DNA from: Nostoc sp. XA010
Lineage (GTDB): Bacteria; Cyanobacteriota; Cyanobacteriia; Cyanobacteriales; Nostocaceae
Direction: 5' to 3'
NCBI RefSeq assembly: GCF_020829625.1
Contig: NZ_JAIVFX010000015.1
Location: forward strand, 62,001-126,000
Length of the DNA stretch: 64,000 nt
How positions within the stretch are numbered: position 1 is the first letter of the stretch; every line of letters starts with the position of its first letter. The position numbers were made by a program, and so were the translations under genes. Below the pieces are notes generated by a model, which was not told the DNA's origin, did no database searches, and saw only the letters and a program-made list of their open reading frames with translations. Below are positions 41,739 to 51,023 of the stretch, piece after piece.

Positions 41739-42914
41739 TTTTTATTTTATTTTAAGTGGGTATGAGGTAGAAAACATGTCAAGCCGTATCGGATTATCCT
41801 TAGCCTTTCGTCATTTGTCTTTATTAATGACCCTTCGGGTGACGCTCCTACGTCGCTTACGCTGCGCTAACGCCAGTTGCTCATGGGGGAAACCCCCAGA
41901 CGCTCGCAGGCTCGCTAACGCTGCGCTATCGCTTTTAGCGTCTCCCCTTCTCCCAAAGGGAGAGGCTAGCGCCAAGGGAGAAGACCGCACTGGCTCACTA
42001 ATAGCTACATCGTCAAAGTAAGCTTTTAAGCAATTCAGACTTTAATTTTCATCTTTGGTTGCCAGCTTAACGAAAATACTTATGCCAATACAAGTCCTTG
42101 CTCTTTTTTCAGCAGACTTAATTATATGGACATACTGACAAAGCCATGAGAATACCAACCTCCAAATAAGATGCTTTCCCCCTCCTAGCCAAATCAATGA
42201 TTTGTATTGCTAGGTTATGACCAATCAGCATCTGTTGCACTAGTTGTGATTGCCAACGGTTAATCGTCGTTAACGGATTACGGAAGTCCCCACCTTCTCT
42301 GCAAGACGCTAACGCGAACAATGTATTCATAAAGTGGAAATTGTGAGCGGCTGATGACGATTGCATCCAGGATATATAAGGAATACCGATTTCTCGGATA
42401 TTATAGTTAGTGTTTTGACCATCAATGCCACAAGCGAAAACCAAGCTTATAGGTATATGTTGCAAGAAAACCCTTCCCTAGGGGACGCTACGCGTAGCTT
42501 GCTTCTCCGTTCGCGCAACTTGCCGTAGGGAAGGAGTATGGCAGAGCTATGGGTAAAAGATTTGGGTCTTGGGAATCAGGATTTCTGCCCTTGGAGGGAT
42601 GTCAGACCAATAGAACTACGGAGTTCTCTTGGGTATTCCCGATGAATTGGGAGAGCTACATCCGTCTAGACGGCGGGGTAGTTCACAAGGGTAATACAAG
42701 TCACAAGCTGAATATTATCAAAATATCAAGGGTAGATGGGGTAATGCTGGTTACAGTCACGAATTATAAATATTTATTATGAATGAACATTGGGCATTGA
42801 GAAGAGGCAGAGGGGCACTTAGCAGGGAGCAGAGGAGAAAGAGATAATTTTTTATTCTCCCCCTGCCCCCTGCTCCCCCTGCCCCCTGCTCCCCTGCCTC
42901 TTCCCTACTCCAGT
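41739..42914. other. Repeat-rich gap between accD and pilD
   Basis: About 1.2 kb with several dispersed-repeat units: 41825-41970 (ACGCTNCTACGTCGCTTACG, AACCCCCAGACGCTCGCAGG, and a GGGAGAAG palindrome), 42295-42325, 42480-42535, and CCCCTGC heptamers at 42855-42905. Open frames overlap these repeats. Only the 42118-42465 frame is listed separately; the 42549-42782 frame has no support. Confidence 0.6.
42118..42465 (-). CDS. Doubtful ORF spanning a dispersed repeat
   Basis: A 115-codon minus-strand frame. The middle (CREGG, about 42295-42325) is encoded by a dispersed repeat. The flanks (FACGIDGQNTNYNIREIGIP and NRWQSQLVQQMLIGHNLAIQ) look protein-like but match no family I know. It may be a small gene with a repeat inserted in frame, or a chance frame. 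Confidence 0.3.
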   Translation of the reverse strand: MQHIPISLVFACGIDGQNTNYNIREIGIPYISWMQSSSAAHNFHFMNTLFALASCREGGDFRNPLTTINRWQSQLVQQMLIGHNLAIQIIDLARRGKASYLEVGILMALSVCPYN

Positions 42915-43763
42915 TCAAAACGCTGGAAAGAATAACCGCAAGTAGCTAGACAAAAGGGCTTCGCCGCTAAATAGAGTAATCACAGATCCCAAAGCCAGAA
43001 AAGGGCCAAAAGGCATCTTTTGTCCTAACCTTGGTAGTGATGTTTTTTGACTCGCGGCTTTGCCTCTACGTATAATTACACTGCTGCCAATTAGCGCTCC
43101 TAGCACACAAGCAATAAAACTAGCTAAGAGCAAATATTTCCAGCCTAACCAGGCTCCCATCATGGCTGCTAACTTGGCATCACCTGCACCCATTGCGGTT
43201 TTACCAAAGGCAATTGAACCCAATAGAGCGATCGCATCAAACAGCCATAAGCCCAATACTGCACCGACTATCGCCATCATCAGGTGATTTACCAATGCCA
43301 CGGAACTAGCCTCTGGTAAAAAACCAACCACCATTTGAAACAGAATCCCCACCACCAAACCCGACTGAGTAAGTGGATTGGGTAAAGTCATTGTATCTAG
43401 GTCGATAAGCGATAGCGCCAATAACCAACTACAAAAAGCCCAATAGCCTATTGTTAAAGTCGAAACTTGGAATACCAAAAAAACTAATAAAAAAATTATG
43501 CCCGTTACCCCTTCTACCACAGGATAACGGACAGAAATTTTGCTTTTGCAATATCGACAGCGCCCTTTTAAGGAAATCCAGCCGAACACTGGTACATTGT
43601 CGTAAGCTTTTAGCTGGTTTAAGCATTTAGGACAACGAGAAGGCGGCCAAAGAATTGACAACCCAGCAGGTAGCCGATAAACAATAACGTTGATAAAACT
43701 GCCAATAGATGCACCTAAAGCAAAGACCATTACACTCGCCGGAATGGCGAACAAAATGTCCAT
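42915..43763 (-). CDS. pilD: Prepilin peptidase (type IV leader peptidase/methylase)
   Basis: Cleaves and N-methylates type IV pilin precursors at the plasma membrane, supporting pili, motility and natural transformation. It has 282 residues. The N-terminal domain has the two Cys pairs CPKC and CRYC (about 43-75). The aspartyl-protease motifs are ALSLIDLDTMTLP and GAGDAKLAAMMGAWLG (GxGD). About eight membrane helices. Heptamer repeats flank both ends of the gene. Confidence 0.95.
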   Translation of the reverse strand: MDILFAIPASVMVFALGASIGSFINVIVYRLPAGLSILWPPSRCPKCLNQLKAYDNVPVFGWISLKGRCRYCKSKISVRYPVVEGVTGIIFLLVFLVFQVSTLTIGYWAFCSWLLALSLIDLDTMTLPNPLTQSGLVVGILFQMVVGFLPEASSVALVNHLMMAIVGAVLGLWLFDAIALLGSIAFGKTAMGAGDAKLAAMMGAWLGWKYLLLASFIACVLGALIGSSVIIRRGKAASQKTSLPRLGQKMPFGPFLALGSVITLFSGEALLSSYLRLFFPAF

Positions 43764-43764
43764 A

Positions 43765-43865
43765 CAATCATTTGTCCTTTGTCATTTGTCCTGTGTCATT
43801 TGTCGTTTATCTTTTGTCCTTTGTCGAGAACTAATGACTAATGACCAATGACCAATGACTAATGA
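43765..43865. repeat. TTTGTCC and TAATGAC heptamer repeats
   Basis: The same two heptamer families as at the left window edge, in the same order: TTTGTCN units, then TAATGAC/CAATGAC units. Confidence 0.88.
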
Positions 43866-44126
43866 CTAATACATGTGCGATTCTATTTGACTTAAGGGTA
43901 CAAAACACTCTTGAGGTAAAAGAACTGGTTGGTTAGTAAAAATAACCTTACCTCGATGAGTCACACGATTAATTGCTACACCGGAAGATTGCCCTGCTAT
44001 TTCGGGATGTACTTCACAGTGAGTATAGTATATCTGCCCGGCGGCTCTGATTAGGGCGGGATCAATCAAAGGCGATTGGTTCTTTGGGGCGGTAAAATTT
44101 ACTTGACCTTGTCGTAATGCGTACAC
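43866..44126 (-). CDS. Conserved hypothetical protein
   Basis: An 86-residue protein, GTG start (MYALRQGQVNFTAPKNQSPL), hydrophilic, with repeated short strands and no catalytic motif. It lies between leuB and pilD on the same strand. Codon use resembles its neighbours. Function unknown. Confidence 0.68.
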   Translation of the reverse strand: MYALRQGQVNFTAPKNQSPLIDPALIRAAGQIYYTHCEVHPEIAGQSSGVAINRVTHRGKVIFTNQPVLLPQECFVPLSQIESHMY

Positions 44127-44215
44127 TATCGACTGTTATTAGATTGCTAGATTTCCCTTTAGTCTACCCGAAACTTATAGCAAAGGTTGCCAAATTGCCC
44201 AAGTTGCATTTTTAA

Positions 44216-45304
44216 TTATTTTCTTTCAAGAGCTAAAATCAGTGCATCGCCCATAGCGCGGCAACCTAAAAGGTTTTTTCCTGGAGAAATTATATCCCCG
44301 GTGCGATCGCCTTGTTCTAAAACTTGCAATACGGCTTGTTCAATGTGATCTGCCGCTTTTGGTTGGTCTAAACCGTAGCGTAACATCATCGCCGCACTCA
44401 AAACCTGTGCTAAAGGATTTGCCTTATCAAGTCCGGCAATATCTGGGGCGGAACCATGAACCGGTTCAAACACGCCAGGCCCAGAAGCACCCAAACTAGC
44501 CGAGGGTAACATCCCAATACTACCTGTGAGCATGGCAGCAGCATCAGAGAGAATATCACCAAACAAATTGCCTGTAACTATGGTGTCGAACTGCTTGGGA
44601 GAGCGTACTAACTGCATAGCTGCATTATCTACATATAAATGAGAGAGTTCGATATCTGGATATTCTTGTGAAAGTTGGGTGATGCGATCGCGCCACAACT
44701 GAGATACTTCTAATACATTCGCCTTATCTACCGAACAAAGTTTTCCGCCACGTTTCCGCGCCGCCTCAAAAGCCACCCGCCCAATGCGTTCAATTTCCGA
44801 TTCGGTGTAAACCATTGTATTTACACCGCGTTTCTCACCAGTTTCTGTGGCAAAAATCCCTTTAGGTTTACCAAAGTAAATCCCACCAGTGAGTTCACGC
44901 ACCACCATAATATCCACGCCTTCCACAACTTCGCGCTTCAAAGTCGAGGCGTCGATTAGCTGGGGCAAGATTTTTGCTGGGCGCAAATTGGCAAATAATC
45001 CTAAACCGGCGCGTAGTCCTAACAAACCTGCTTCTGGGCGTAAATTGGATGGCAGGGAATCCCACTTATAGCCACCAATGGCAGCAAGTAACACAGCATC
45101 ACTGTTACGGCAGGTATCTAGAGTGGCAGATGGTAGGGGTTCTCCTGTGGCATCAATTGCTGCACCACCAATGAGGGCTTCTTGGAATTCAAACTTCAGA
45201 TCAAATTGCTTCCCTACGACTTTCAGCACATCTACCGCCACTGCCATAATTTCAGGGCCAATGCCATCGCCGGGGAGTAGAGTAATGCGGTAGTTCTGGG
45301 TCAT
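44216..45304 (-). CDS. leuB: 3-isopropylmalate dehydrogenase
   Basis: Oxidatively decarboxylates 3-isopropylmalate to 2-oxoisocaproate in leucine synthesis, using NAD+. It has 362 residues. The N-terminal LLPGDGIGPEIMAVAVDVL, the substrate loop LRAGLGLFANLRPAK, VRELTGGIYFG, and the NAD-binding PVHGSAPDIAG are all present. Decarboxylating-dehydrogenase family with normal length. Confidence 0.97.
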   Translation of the reverse strand: MTQNYRITLLPGDGIGPEIMAVAVDVLKVVGKQFDLKFEFQEALIGGAAIDATGEPLPSATLDTCRNSDAVLLAAIGGYKWDSLPSNLRPEAGLLGLRAGLGLFANLRPAKILPQLIDASTLKREVVEGVDIMVVRELTGGIYFGKPKGIFATETGEKRGVNTMVYTESEIERIGRVAFEAARKRGGKLCSVDKANVLEVSQLWRDRITQLSQEYPDIELSHLYVDNAAMQLVRSPKQFDTIVTGNLFGDILSDAAAMLTGSIGMLPSASLGASGPGVFEPVHGSAPDIAGLDKANPLAQVLSAAMMLRYGLDQPKAADHIEQAVLQVLEQGDRTGDIISPGKNLLGCRAMGDALILALERK

Positions 45305-45335
45305 AGCTTGTTATTACTAGGTAAATGCTTGCAGA

Positions 45336-45769
45336 TCAAATATCATACCTAGCAAAATGTACCGATGGAGTTTTTAATTTATTTGGGTGTGTGTTGTCTG
45401 AATCGCCCTTTTGATGCTTAGTTCCCAATTTATTTGCCAATTCAGAGACACTAACTCCAGCAGTAGCTAAGACTAAGGGTTGTGTAGAATGGCTTGTTAT
45501 GTGAAAAGAGCAGATGTTAGCTTTACTTGGGAATAGAGTGTAATTGCAACATCACCCGGTATCCCAGCTATTCCCAAAAGCCCATTACTAATACCATTAC
45601 CCACTGACCAAAGCGTTGACTGGTAGATGACATTATTTGCCATCTTATCTCTATCATCAGTCCAGCGTGAATCGTTCACATAGGTTTGTCCCCACTTGTT
45701 ACCAGCTTCGATCGCACTAGTAATAGTTTGCCCGATAACAGGCATCTTCATAATCGATTCAAAATCCAT
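45336..45769 (-). pseudogene. EcsC-like small protein gene with a frameshift
   Basis: The first frame (90 codons) reads MDFESIMKMPVIGQTITSAI, SVGNGISNGLLGIAGIPGDV and AITLYSQVKLTSALFT, then stops. In the -1 frame the reading continues as QPLVLATAGVSVSELANKLG TK and on to a stop at 45336, a natural continuation for this family. The shift falls at a four-T run (45503-45508 region), consistent with loss of one base. The N-terminal product may still be made. Loss could be recent or a sequencing error. Confidence 0.65.
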
Positions 45770-46001
45770 ACAGCTTTTACCTGATTAACTGAGAAGACCT
45801 AGAGATTTCTAGCTTTAGTATTCTTAGTAACGCAACTTAATTATTGGTATTATTTAAAACCTTAGTGAAGATAGCGGTAAATAATGCCCATTAGGCAAAG
45901 CTACTTTACATAAACTCAGTTTCAATTTCCGAAACGACACTGCCAAAAGCTGTAGGAAAAGGTTAGGTTAACTGTTAATCACAAGCCGCACCCCAGCAGC
46001 G

Positions 46002-46952
46002 ATGGTAAAAGAATTAGCAATTTGCACCCGTGGACTAACTAAGCAATTTGACCGGCACGTTGCTGTCAATGACGTTGATTTAGAGATTCAGGCGGGGGAA
46101 GTATATGGATTGATTGGGCCAAATGGCGCGGGTAAAACAACTCTCATCCGGATGTTGGCAACTGCTGAGGAACCAACTACGGGTGAGATTTATATTAATG
46201 GCGATCGCCTACTCCGTGACAAGAGTAATCCAAAGCTCAAGCGTCGTCTAGGGTACTTACCCGATGACTACCCGCTATATGAGGATCTAACAGTCTGGGA
46301 CTACTTAGATTATTTTGCGCGTCTGTATCGATTGAGAGAACCACGCCGCACCCAACGCCTACATGAAGTTTTAGAACTAATCCAACTTGGTAATAAACGC
46401 CACAGCCAGATTTCTACTCTGTCGCGGGGAATGAAACAGCGCTTAAGTTTAGCGCGAACCATTATCCATGAACCGATTTTACTACTACTAGATGAGCCTG
46501 TTTCTGGGCTTGACCCCATTGCTAGGATGCACTTTCGTGAAATCATCAAAGCTTTGCGAGAAGCTGGGATGACTGTAATCATTTCTTCCCATGTTCTCAG
46601 TGATTTAGCGGAACTATGTACTTCTGTGGGAATTATGGAACTTGGCTTTTTGGTAGAAAGTACCTCATTACAACAACTTTACCAACGTCTTTCCCACCAG
46701 CAAATTGTGATATCAACCCTGGGGAACTTAGAGGCACTTTTAAGGGAATTAAAATATCATCATTTAGTAGAAGAGTGGGAGGTGATATCAGGAAAAAATA
46801 GCGTGCGGGTGAATTTTTCGGGTAAAGATGAAGATAGTGCTGAGTTGTTGCGATCGCTCATCAAAGCAGGCATTCCCCTGACTGATTTTCACTGCACACA
46901 AGAAGACTTAGAAACTATTTTCTTAAAATTAGGTCACAAACAAGCATCTTGA
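46002..46952 (+). CDS. ABC transporter ATP-binding protein
   Basis: A 316-residue ATPase. Walker A GPNGAGKTT (about 37-45), signature LSRGMKQRLSLAR, Walker B LLLLDEPVSGLDP, and the switch His in SSHVLSD. The C-terminal 90 residues are typical of the ABC-2 (CcmA/NatA) export class. The permease follows 44 bases downstream, so the two form one exporter. Substrate unknown. Confidence 0.93.
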   Translation: MVKELAICTRGLTKQFDRHVAVNDVDLEIQAGEVYGLIGPNGAGKTTLIRMLATAEEPTTGEIYINGDRLLRDKSNPKLKRRLGYLPDDYPLYEDLTVWDYLDYFARLYRLREPRRTQRLHEVLELIQLGNKRHSQISTLSRGMKQRLSLARTIIHEPILLLLDEPVSGLDPIARMHFREIIKALREAGMTVIISSHVLSDLAELCTSVGIMELGFLVESTSLQQLYQRLSHQQIVISTLGNLEALLRELKYHHLVEEWEVISGKNSVRVNFSGKDEDSAELLRSLIKAGIPLTDFHCTQEDLETIFLKLGHKQAS

Positions 46953-46996
46953 TCTGTCGATAAATATCACTCCCCATTTTTGGAGAATTTTTTCCC

Positions 46997-48754
46997 ATGA
47001 TGCTCAATTTAATAGACAAAATCGGCGATTGGAATCCGCAATTATTGCGGGAACTCAAAGGACGGCTGAAATTTTTTAATGTAGCGATCGCAGTTGCAAC
47101 ATCCTTACTACTGCAACTGGTAGTTTTTGTATATCAGTTCCGCGAGTTTCCTGATGATAAATACTCGCTAATTGGTACATACTGTCGTTTGCGTCAAGTA
47201 TATGAACCACAACAACAAAACCAGATTTTCAAGCAATCAAATAATGCATCAAAATTTGTTGACTTCAATGATTTCCTCTCAAAGAACTTTTGCCCTGCAA
47301 ATGAAATTGATTGGCAGTTGTGGTGGCGAGACCATTGGGAATATATATTCCTAACATTTAGTGTAATTTTTGTATTTACACTACTAGTTGCAGGAAGTTA
47401 TTTGCTAATCAACGATTTAGCCAAAGAAGAAACTCGCGGTACGCTGAATTTCATCCGTCTCACTCCCCAATCAGAAACAAGTATATTGACTGGCAAGTTG
47501 CTAGGAGTACCGAGTTTAATTTATCTGGTAATCTTAGTTGCAGTTCCTTTACATTTGTTGGCTGGACGTTATGCCGAAATTGCCTTTAGTTACATTTTGA
47601 GTTACTACGCCATTCTTATTGTTAGCTGTATTTTCTTCTACAGTGCTTCACTACTATTTGGTTTAGTTAGTCGTTGGTTTAGCGGTTTTCAGCCTTGGTT
47701 GGGTAGTGGTGCAGTTTTCCTTTTCTTGTTCACAACAATATTGATGGCATCGTCTTATAGCAACGGTTTAAATAATTCAACTGCTTGGTTAAGACTTTTC
47801 GCTCCTTGGGATACAATAAATGATCTGTTTCCCAACTTGTTACGTGTATACAATGGTTCTCAACTGAAAAACTTGGAGTTTTTCTATTTACCGTTAGGGA
47901 AAAATATTGTTAGTGTTGTTGGCTTCCATTTATTGAACTTGGGATTGTACAGTTACGGAATTTTGCAAGCTCTTAAACGTTGCTTCCGCAATCCTCAAGC
48001 CTCAATCATCAGCAAAAGACAAAGCTATCTATTGGTAGCTTTTTGTCAGGTGATGATGTGGGGATTTAGCTTACAATCTTGGCGAAACAATTCCAGATTT
48101 AATGAATATGTTGCACAAAATTTAATTTTTCTGGCACTATACAACTTAGTGTTGCTTCTTAGTTTAATTGCTGTGCTTTCCCCTCATCGTCAAGATGTAC
48201 AAGATTGGGCAAGATACCGACATCAGGAAGTTTCTAGTCGCAAGAGTGTTTGGCGGGATCTAATTTGGGCAGAAAAAAGCCCTGCACTCGTGGCGATCGC
48301 TATTAATTTGACAATTGTTGCTATCCCTTGGCTACCCTGGATTTCACTTACATCTGTTTTTGATACAGAATATAGTGACAATTTTGACAAGTTGAAAGTA
48401 CTTTTAGCTGTAGCTTTGTCTATTAGCATAATCATGATTTACGCTACCATCGCCCAATTGATACTTTTGCTGAAAACTCCTAAACGTTCTTTCTGGGCAA
48501 TAGGTACTATAGGTGCGGTGACATTATTACCACCGATGATTCTAGAATTTCTCGGTATTTCGTTGTGGAATCATCCTACTATATGGTTGTTTTCAAGTTT
48601 TCCTTGGGCAGCGATCCAATACTCTGGGGCGACAACAATTTTTATGGCATTCCTAGCTCAGTTGAGTGTTTTAGCGTTGTTGAATTTCCAGTTAACAAAG
48701 CAGGTGAGATTAGCAGGCGAATCTGCTACGAAAGCATTGTTAGCAGGACGCTAA
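46997..48754 (+). CDS. ABC-2 type exporter permease
   Basis: A 585-residue membrane protein with about 12 hydrophobic segments and a large hydrophilic loop after the first helix (about 50-120). The motif LAKEETRGTLNFIRLTPQS (about 155-173) is the coupling-helix signature seen in ABC-2 permeases. It pairs with the preceding ATPase and ends at a strong terminator. Confidence 0.88.
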   Translation: MMLNLIDKIGDWNPQLLRELKGRLKFFNVAIAVATSLLLQLVVFVYQFREFPDDKYSLIGTYCRLRQVYEPQQQNQIFKQSNNASKFVDFNDFLSKNFCPANEIDWQLWWRDHWEYIFLTFSVIFVFTLLVAGSYLLINDLAKEETRGTLNFIRLTPQSETSILTGKLLGVPSLIYLVILVAVPLHLLAGRYAEIAFSYILSYYAILIVSCIFFYSASLLFGLVSRWFSGFQPWLGSGAVFLFLFTTILMASSYSNGLNNSTAWLRLFAPWDTINDLFPNLLRVYNGSQLKNLEFFYLPLGKNIVSVVGFHLLNLGLYSYGILQALKRCFRNPQASIISKRQSYLLVAFCQVMMWGFSLQSWRNNSRFNEYVAQNLIFLALYNLVLLLSLIAVLSPHRQDVQDWARYRHQEVSSRKSVWRDLIWAEKSPALVAIAINLTIVAIPWLPWISLTSVFDTEYSDNFDKLKVLLAVALSISIIMIYATIAQLILLLKTPKRSFWAIGTIGAVTLLPPMILEFLGISLWNHPTIWLFSSFPWAAIQYSGATTIFMAFLAQLSVLALLNFQLTKQVRLAGESATKALLAGR

Positions 48755-48773
48755 GTAAGTAGTTATCCATTAG

Positions 48774-48805
48774 AACCCCGATTTCTTTGAGAAATCGGGG
48801 TTTTT
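48774..48805 (+). terminator. Terminator after the ABC exporter genes
   Basis: AACCCCGATTTCT and AGAAATCGGGGTT form a 13-bp stem with a tight loop, followed by TTTTG, about 20 bases after the permease stop. Confidence 0.88.
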
Positions 48806-48857
48806 GCGTTAAGGTTAAACCTTTAATTAGCACGAGTATCACAACAATCTAACAATA

Positions 48858-49340
48858 ATGCTAAATCTGCCGACTCAAGACCTACGCCATACAGCTATCC
48901 AGTTTTTAGAACAAAGTCCCCTACAGCGTCTACAAACTCTTAAGCAACTGGGCATAGCTCGTTATGATTTTTTAACTAAGATCCGTCTAAATGAAGCAAA
49001 TATAATCTGTATGATGGGGTTTTTTAAATATCCAAGTCAGCTAAAGTTTCCGAATCTAATAGGAGCAGACTTATCTGGTTTAATTTTAGATGGAGTAAAC
49101 TTAATTCGAGGAAACTTATCAGAAGCAAACCTACAAGGCAGTAGCTTAGTCAATGCAGACCTCTTATTTGCAAATTTTACGAAAGCCGACTTGAGAAATG
49201 CAGATTTACGAGGTGCAACTCTTAACGAGACTATTTGGGTAGAGACTCTAGTCGATAAGTGTCAGCTTGGCGTAGGTACTGGTTTAAATCATCTGCAACG
49301 CCAAGATTTACAATCACGCAGAGCTAGATTTAATTCCTGA
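48858..49340 (+). CDS. Pentapeptide-repeat protein
   Basis: A 160-residue protein. After about 65 non-repeat residues there are roughly twelve pentapeptides of the A(D/N)LxX type (for example ADLSGLILDGVNLIRGNLSE ANL and ADLRNADLRGATL), predicted to form a right-handed beta helix. The last 25 residues are non-repetitive. Function unknown, as for most members of this family. Confidence 0.85.
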   Translation: MLNLPTQDLRHTAIQFLEQSPLQRLQTLKQLGIARYDFLTKIRLNEANIICMMGFFKYPSQLKFPNLIGADLSGLILDGVNLIRGNLSEANLQGSSLVNADLLFANFTKADLRNADLRGATLNETIWVETLVDKCQLGVGTGLNHLQRQDLQSRRARFNS

Positions 49341-49405
49341 GAAAATGCTAATTAAAACACACAAAATTATAAGATTATTAAATTGAGATTGACCTGGATA
49401 AATTA

Positions 49406-50569
49406 ATGAGTATTAAGTTGCCCCAAAAATTGATGTTGCTGGGTTCAGGAGAACTAGGCAAAGAATTTGCGATCGCAGCTCAACGTCTTGGTAATTATGT
49501 GATTGCCGTTGACCGCTACGCCAATGCTCCAGCTATGCAAGTTGCTGATGCTTATGAAGTTATTTCTATGCTCAGTGCTGATGATTTAGAAGCTGTAGTG
49601 AAAAAACATCAGCCAGATATTATTATACCAGAAATTGAAGCAATCAGAACAGAAAAACTGCTCGAATTTGAGCAGCGAGGGATTACAGTTATACCGACTG
49701 CGGCTGCCACTAACTATACAATGAACCGTGATAGAATTCGGGAATTGGCACATCAAAAATTAGGCATCAGAACGGCTAAATATGGTTATGCAACAACTCT
49801 AGAAGAATTGATTGCAGTTTCTGATGAAATTGGGTTTAGTAATGTTGTTAAACCTGTAATGTCATCCTCTGGTAAAGGTCAGTCTGTAGTGCAGGACGAG
49901 AGTGAGGTTGAGAGGGCTTGGAATTATGCGATCGCTAATTCTAGAGGAGACAGTCAAAAGGTCATCGTAGAAGAATTTATTAACTTTGAAATTGAGATAA
50001 CTTTACTGACAATTAAACAGTGGAATGCACCGACTATTTTCTGTTCTCCTATTGGTCATCGTCAAGAAAGAGGCGATTATCAAGAATCGTGGCAACCCGC
50101 ACTAATTTCTGAAGACAAGATAGTAAAAGCCCAAGAAATAGCTATAAAAGTCACCGATGCTTTAGGAGGAGCCGGAATTTTTGGCGTTGAATTTTTCATT
50201 ACCAAAGACGAAGTGATTTTTTCTGAGCTTTCTCCCAGACCTCACGATACAGGAATGGTGACATTAATCTCACAAAGTTTAAACGAATTTGAACTTCATC
50301 TGCGAGCAATTTTAGGCTTGCCAATTCCTCATATAGAACTGCTAGGAGCATCAGCCAGCGCGGTAATTTTAGCTTCAGAAAAATCTGATTCTATTGCTTT
50401 TAGTGGTGTAGCCGATGCTTTGTCAGAAAAAGATGTAGATATTAGATTATTTGGTAAACCTAATGCTCATCCATATCGGCGAATGGGCGTAGCTTTGGCG
50501 AAGGATGATAATGTCGAAGAGGCTAGAGAAAAGGCTATTAGAGCTGCAAGCAAAATCACAATTATCTAA
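49406..50569 (+). CDS. purT: Formate-dependent phosphoribosylglycinamide formyltransferase (GAR transformylase 2)
   Basis: Uses formate and ATP to formylate GAR in purine synthesis. It is a 387-residue ATP-grasp enzyme. The N-terminal LGSGELGKEFAIAAQRLG is the PurT/PurK signature. The ATP-grasp region has PVMSSSGKGQSVV and VEEFINFEIEITLL, and the metal-binding part has FFITKDEVIFSELSPRPHDT. Confidence 0.96.
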   Translation: MSIKLPQKLMLLGSGELGKEFAIAAQRLGNYVIAVDRYANAPAMQVADAYEVISMLSADDLEAVVKKHQPDIIIPEIEAIRTEKLLEFEQRGITVIPTAAATNYTMNRDRIRELAHQKLGIRTAKYGYATTLEELIAVSDEIGFSNVVKPVMSSSGKGQSVVQDESEVERAWNYAIANSRGDSQKVIVEEFINFEIEITLLTIKQWNAPTIFCSPIGHRQERGDYQESWQPALISEDKIVKAQEIAIKVTDALGGAGIFGVEFFITKDEVIFSELSPRPHDTGMVTLISQSLNEFELHLRAILGLPIPHIELLGASASAVILASEKSDSIAFSGVADALSEKDVDIRLFGKPNAHPYRRMGVALAKDDNVEEAREKAIRAASKITII

Positions 50570-50715
50570 TTCCTGTAGGGACGCAGTGCGCCATTGGTGT
50601 AAACTTAAGCTTATAACCCAACACCATAAGTCTTTGGGGTTCGCTCTACTAGCGCCCTTAAAAAGCTTGTCGTTAACCACATTTTTGTAACAGTCAAAGT
50701 TTCGCGCTCACCCAA

Positions 50716-50775
50716 TATCAGCCCAGAACTTAAGTTCTGGGCTGATAGCTAAAGTCCACTCAAGTGGACTGAAAT
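50716..50775. repeat. Palindromic repeat element, copy 2
   Basis: A perfect 32-base palindrome (50716-50747, centre AACTTAAGTT) is followed by AGTCCACTCAAGTGGACT (50753-50770) and GAAATT. The second hairpin and following bases are identical to copy 1 at 33.16 kb, and the spacing between the hairpins is similar. Confidence 0.88.
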
Positions 50776-51023
50776 TTTCCATTTTACCGAAAAGTTGGGT
50801 AAAAGCCCCCAATATCCTAATTAGCGATCGCAGCAGCTTTGACACTGGAGCCAAACAGAAACAAAATTAAGAAACTGGGTAAAAACCAGCTAAATTTCAG
50901 AAGATTTTCTTTGTGTGTGAGTAAGATTCTTGGAAAACAAAAACCGCTCACCATTAAAGCGCAATTATAAAAATTTTTTTAATGTTGGAAGCTCCCAGCC
51001 TGCTTCGCTGAGGCTAGGGTACT
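50776..51023. other. Intergenic remainder between purT and crtH
   Basis: About 250 AT-rich bases with one HIP1 octamer core near 50824 and no gene. Together with the palindromic repeat it separates convergent purT and crtH. Confidence 0.5.

Noticed and set aside
42549..42782. 77-codon ORF in the repeat-rich gap
   Set aside because: No ribosome site or recognisable protein features; it lies in a gap filled with repeats.
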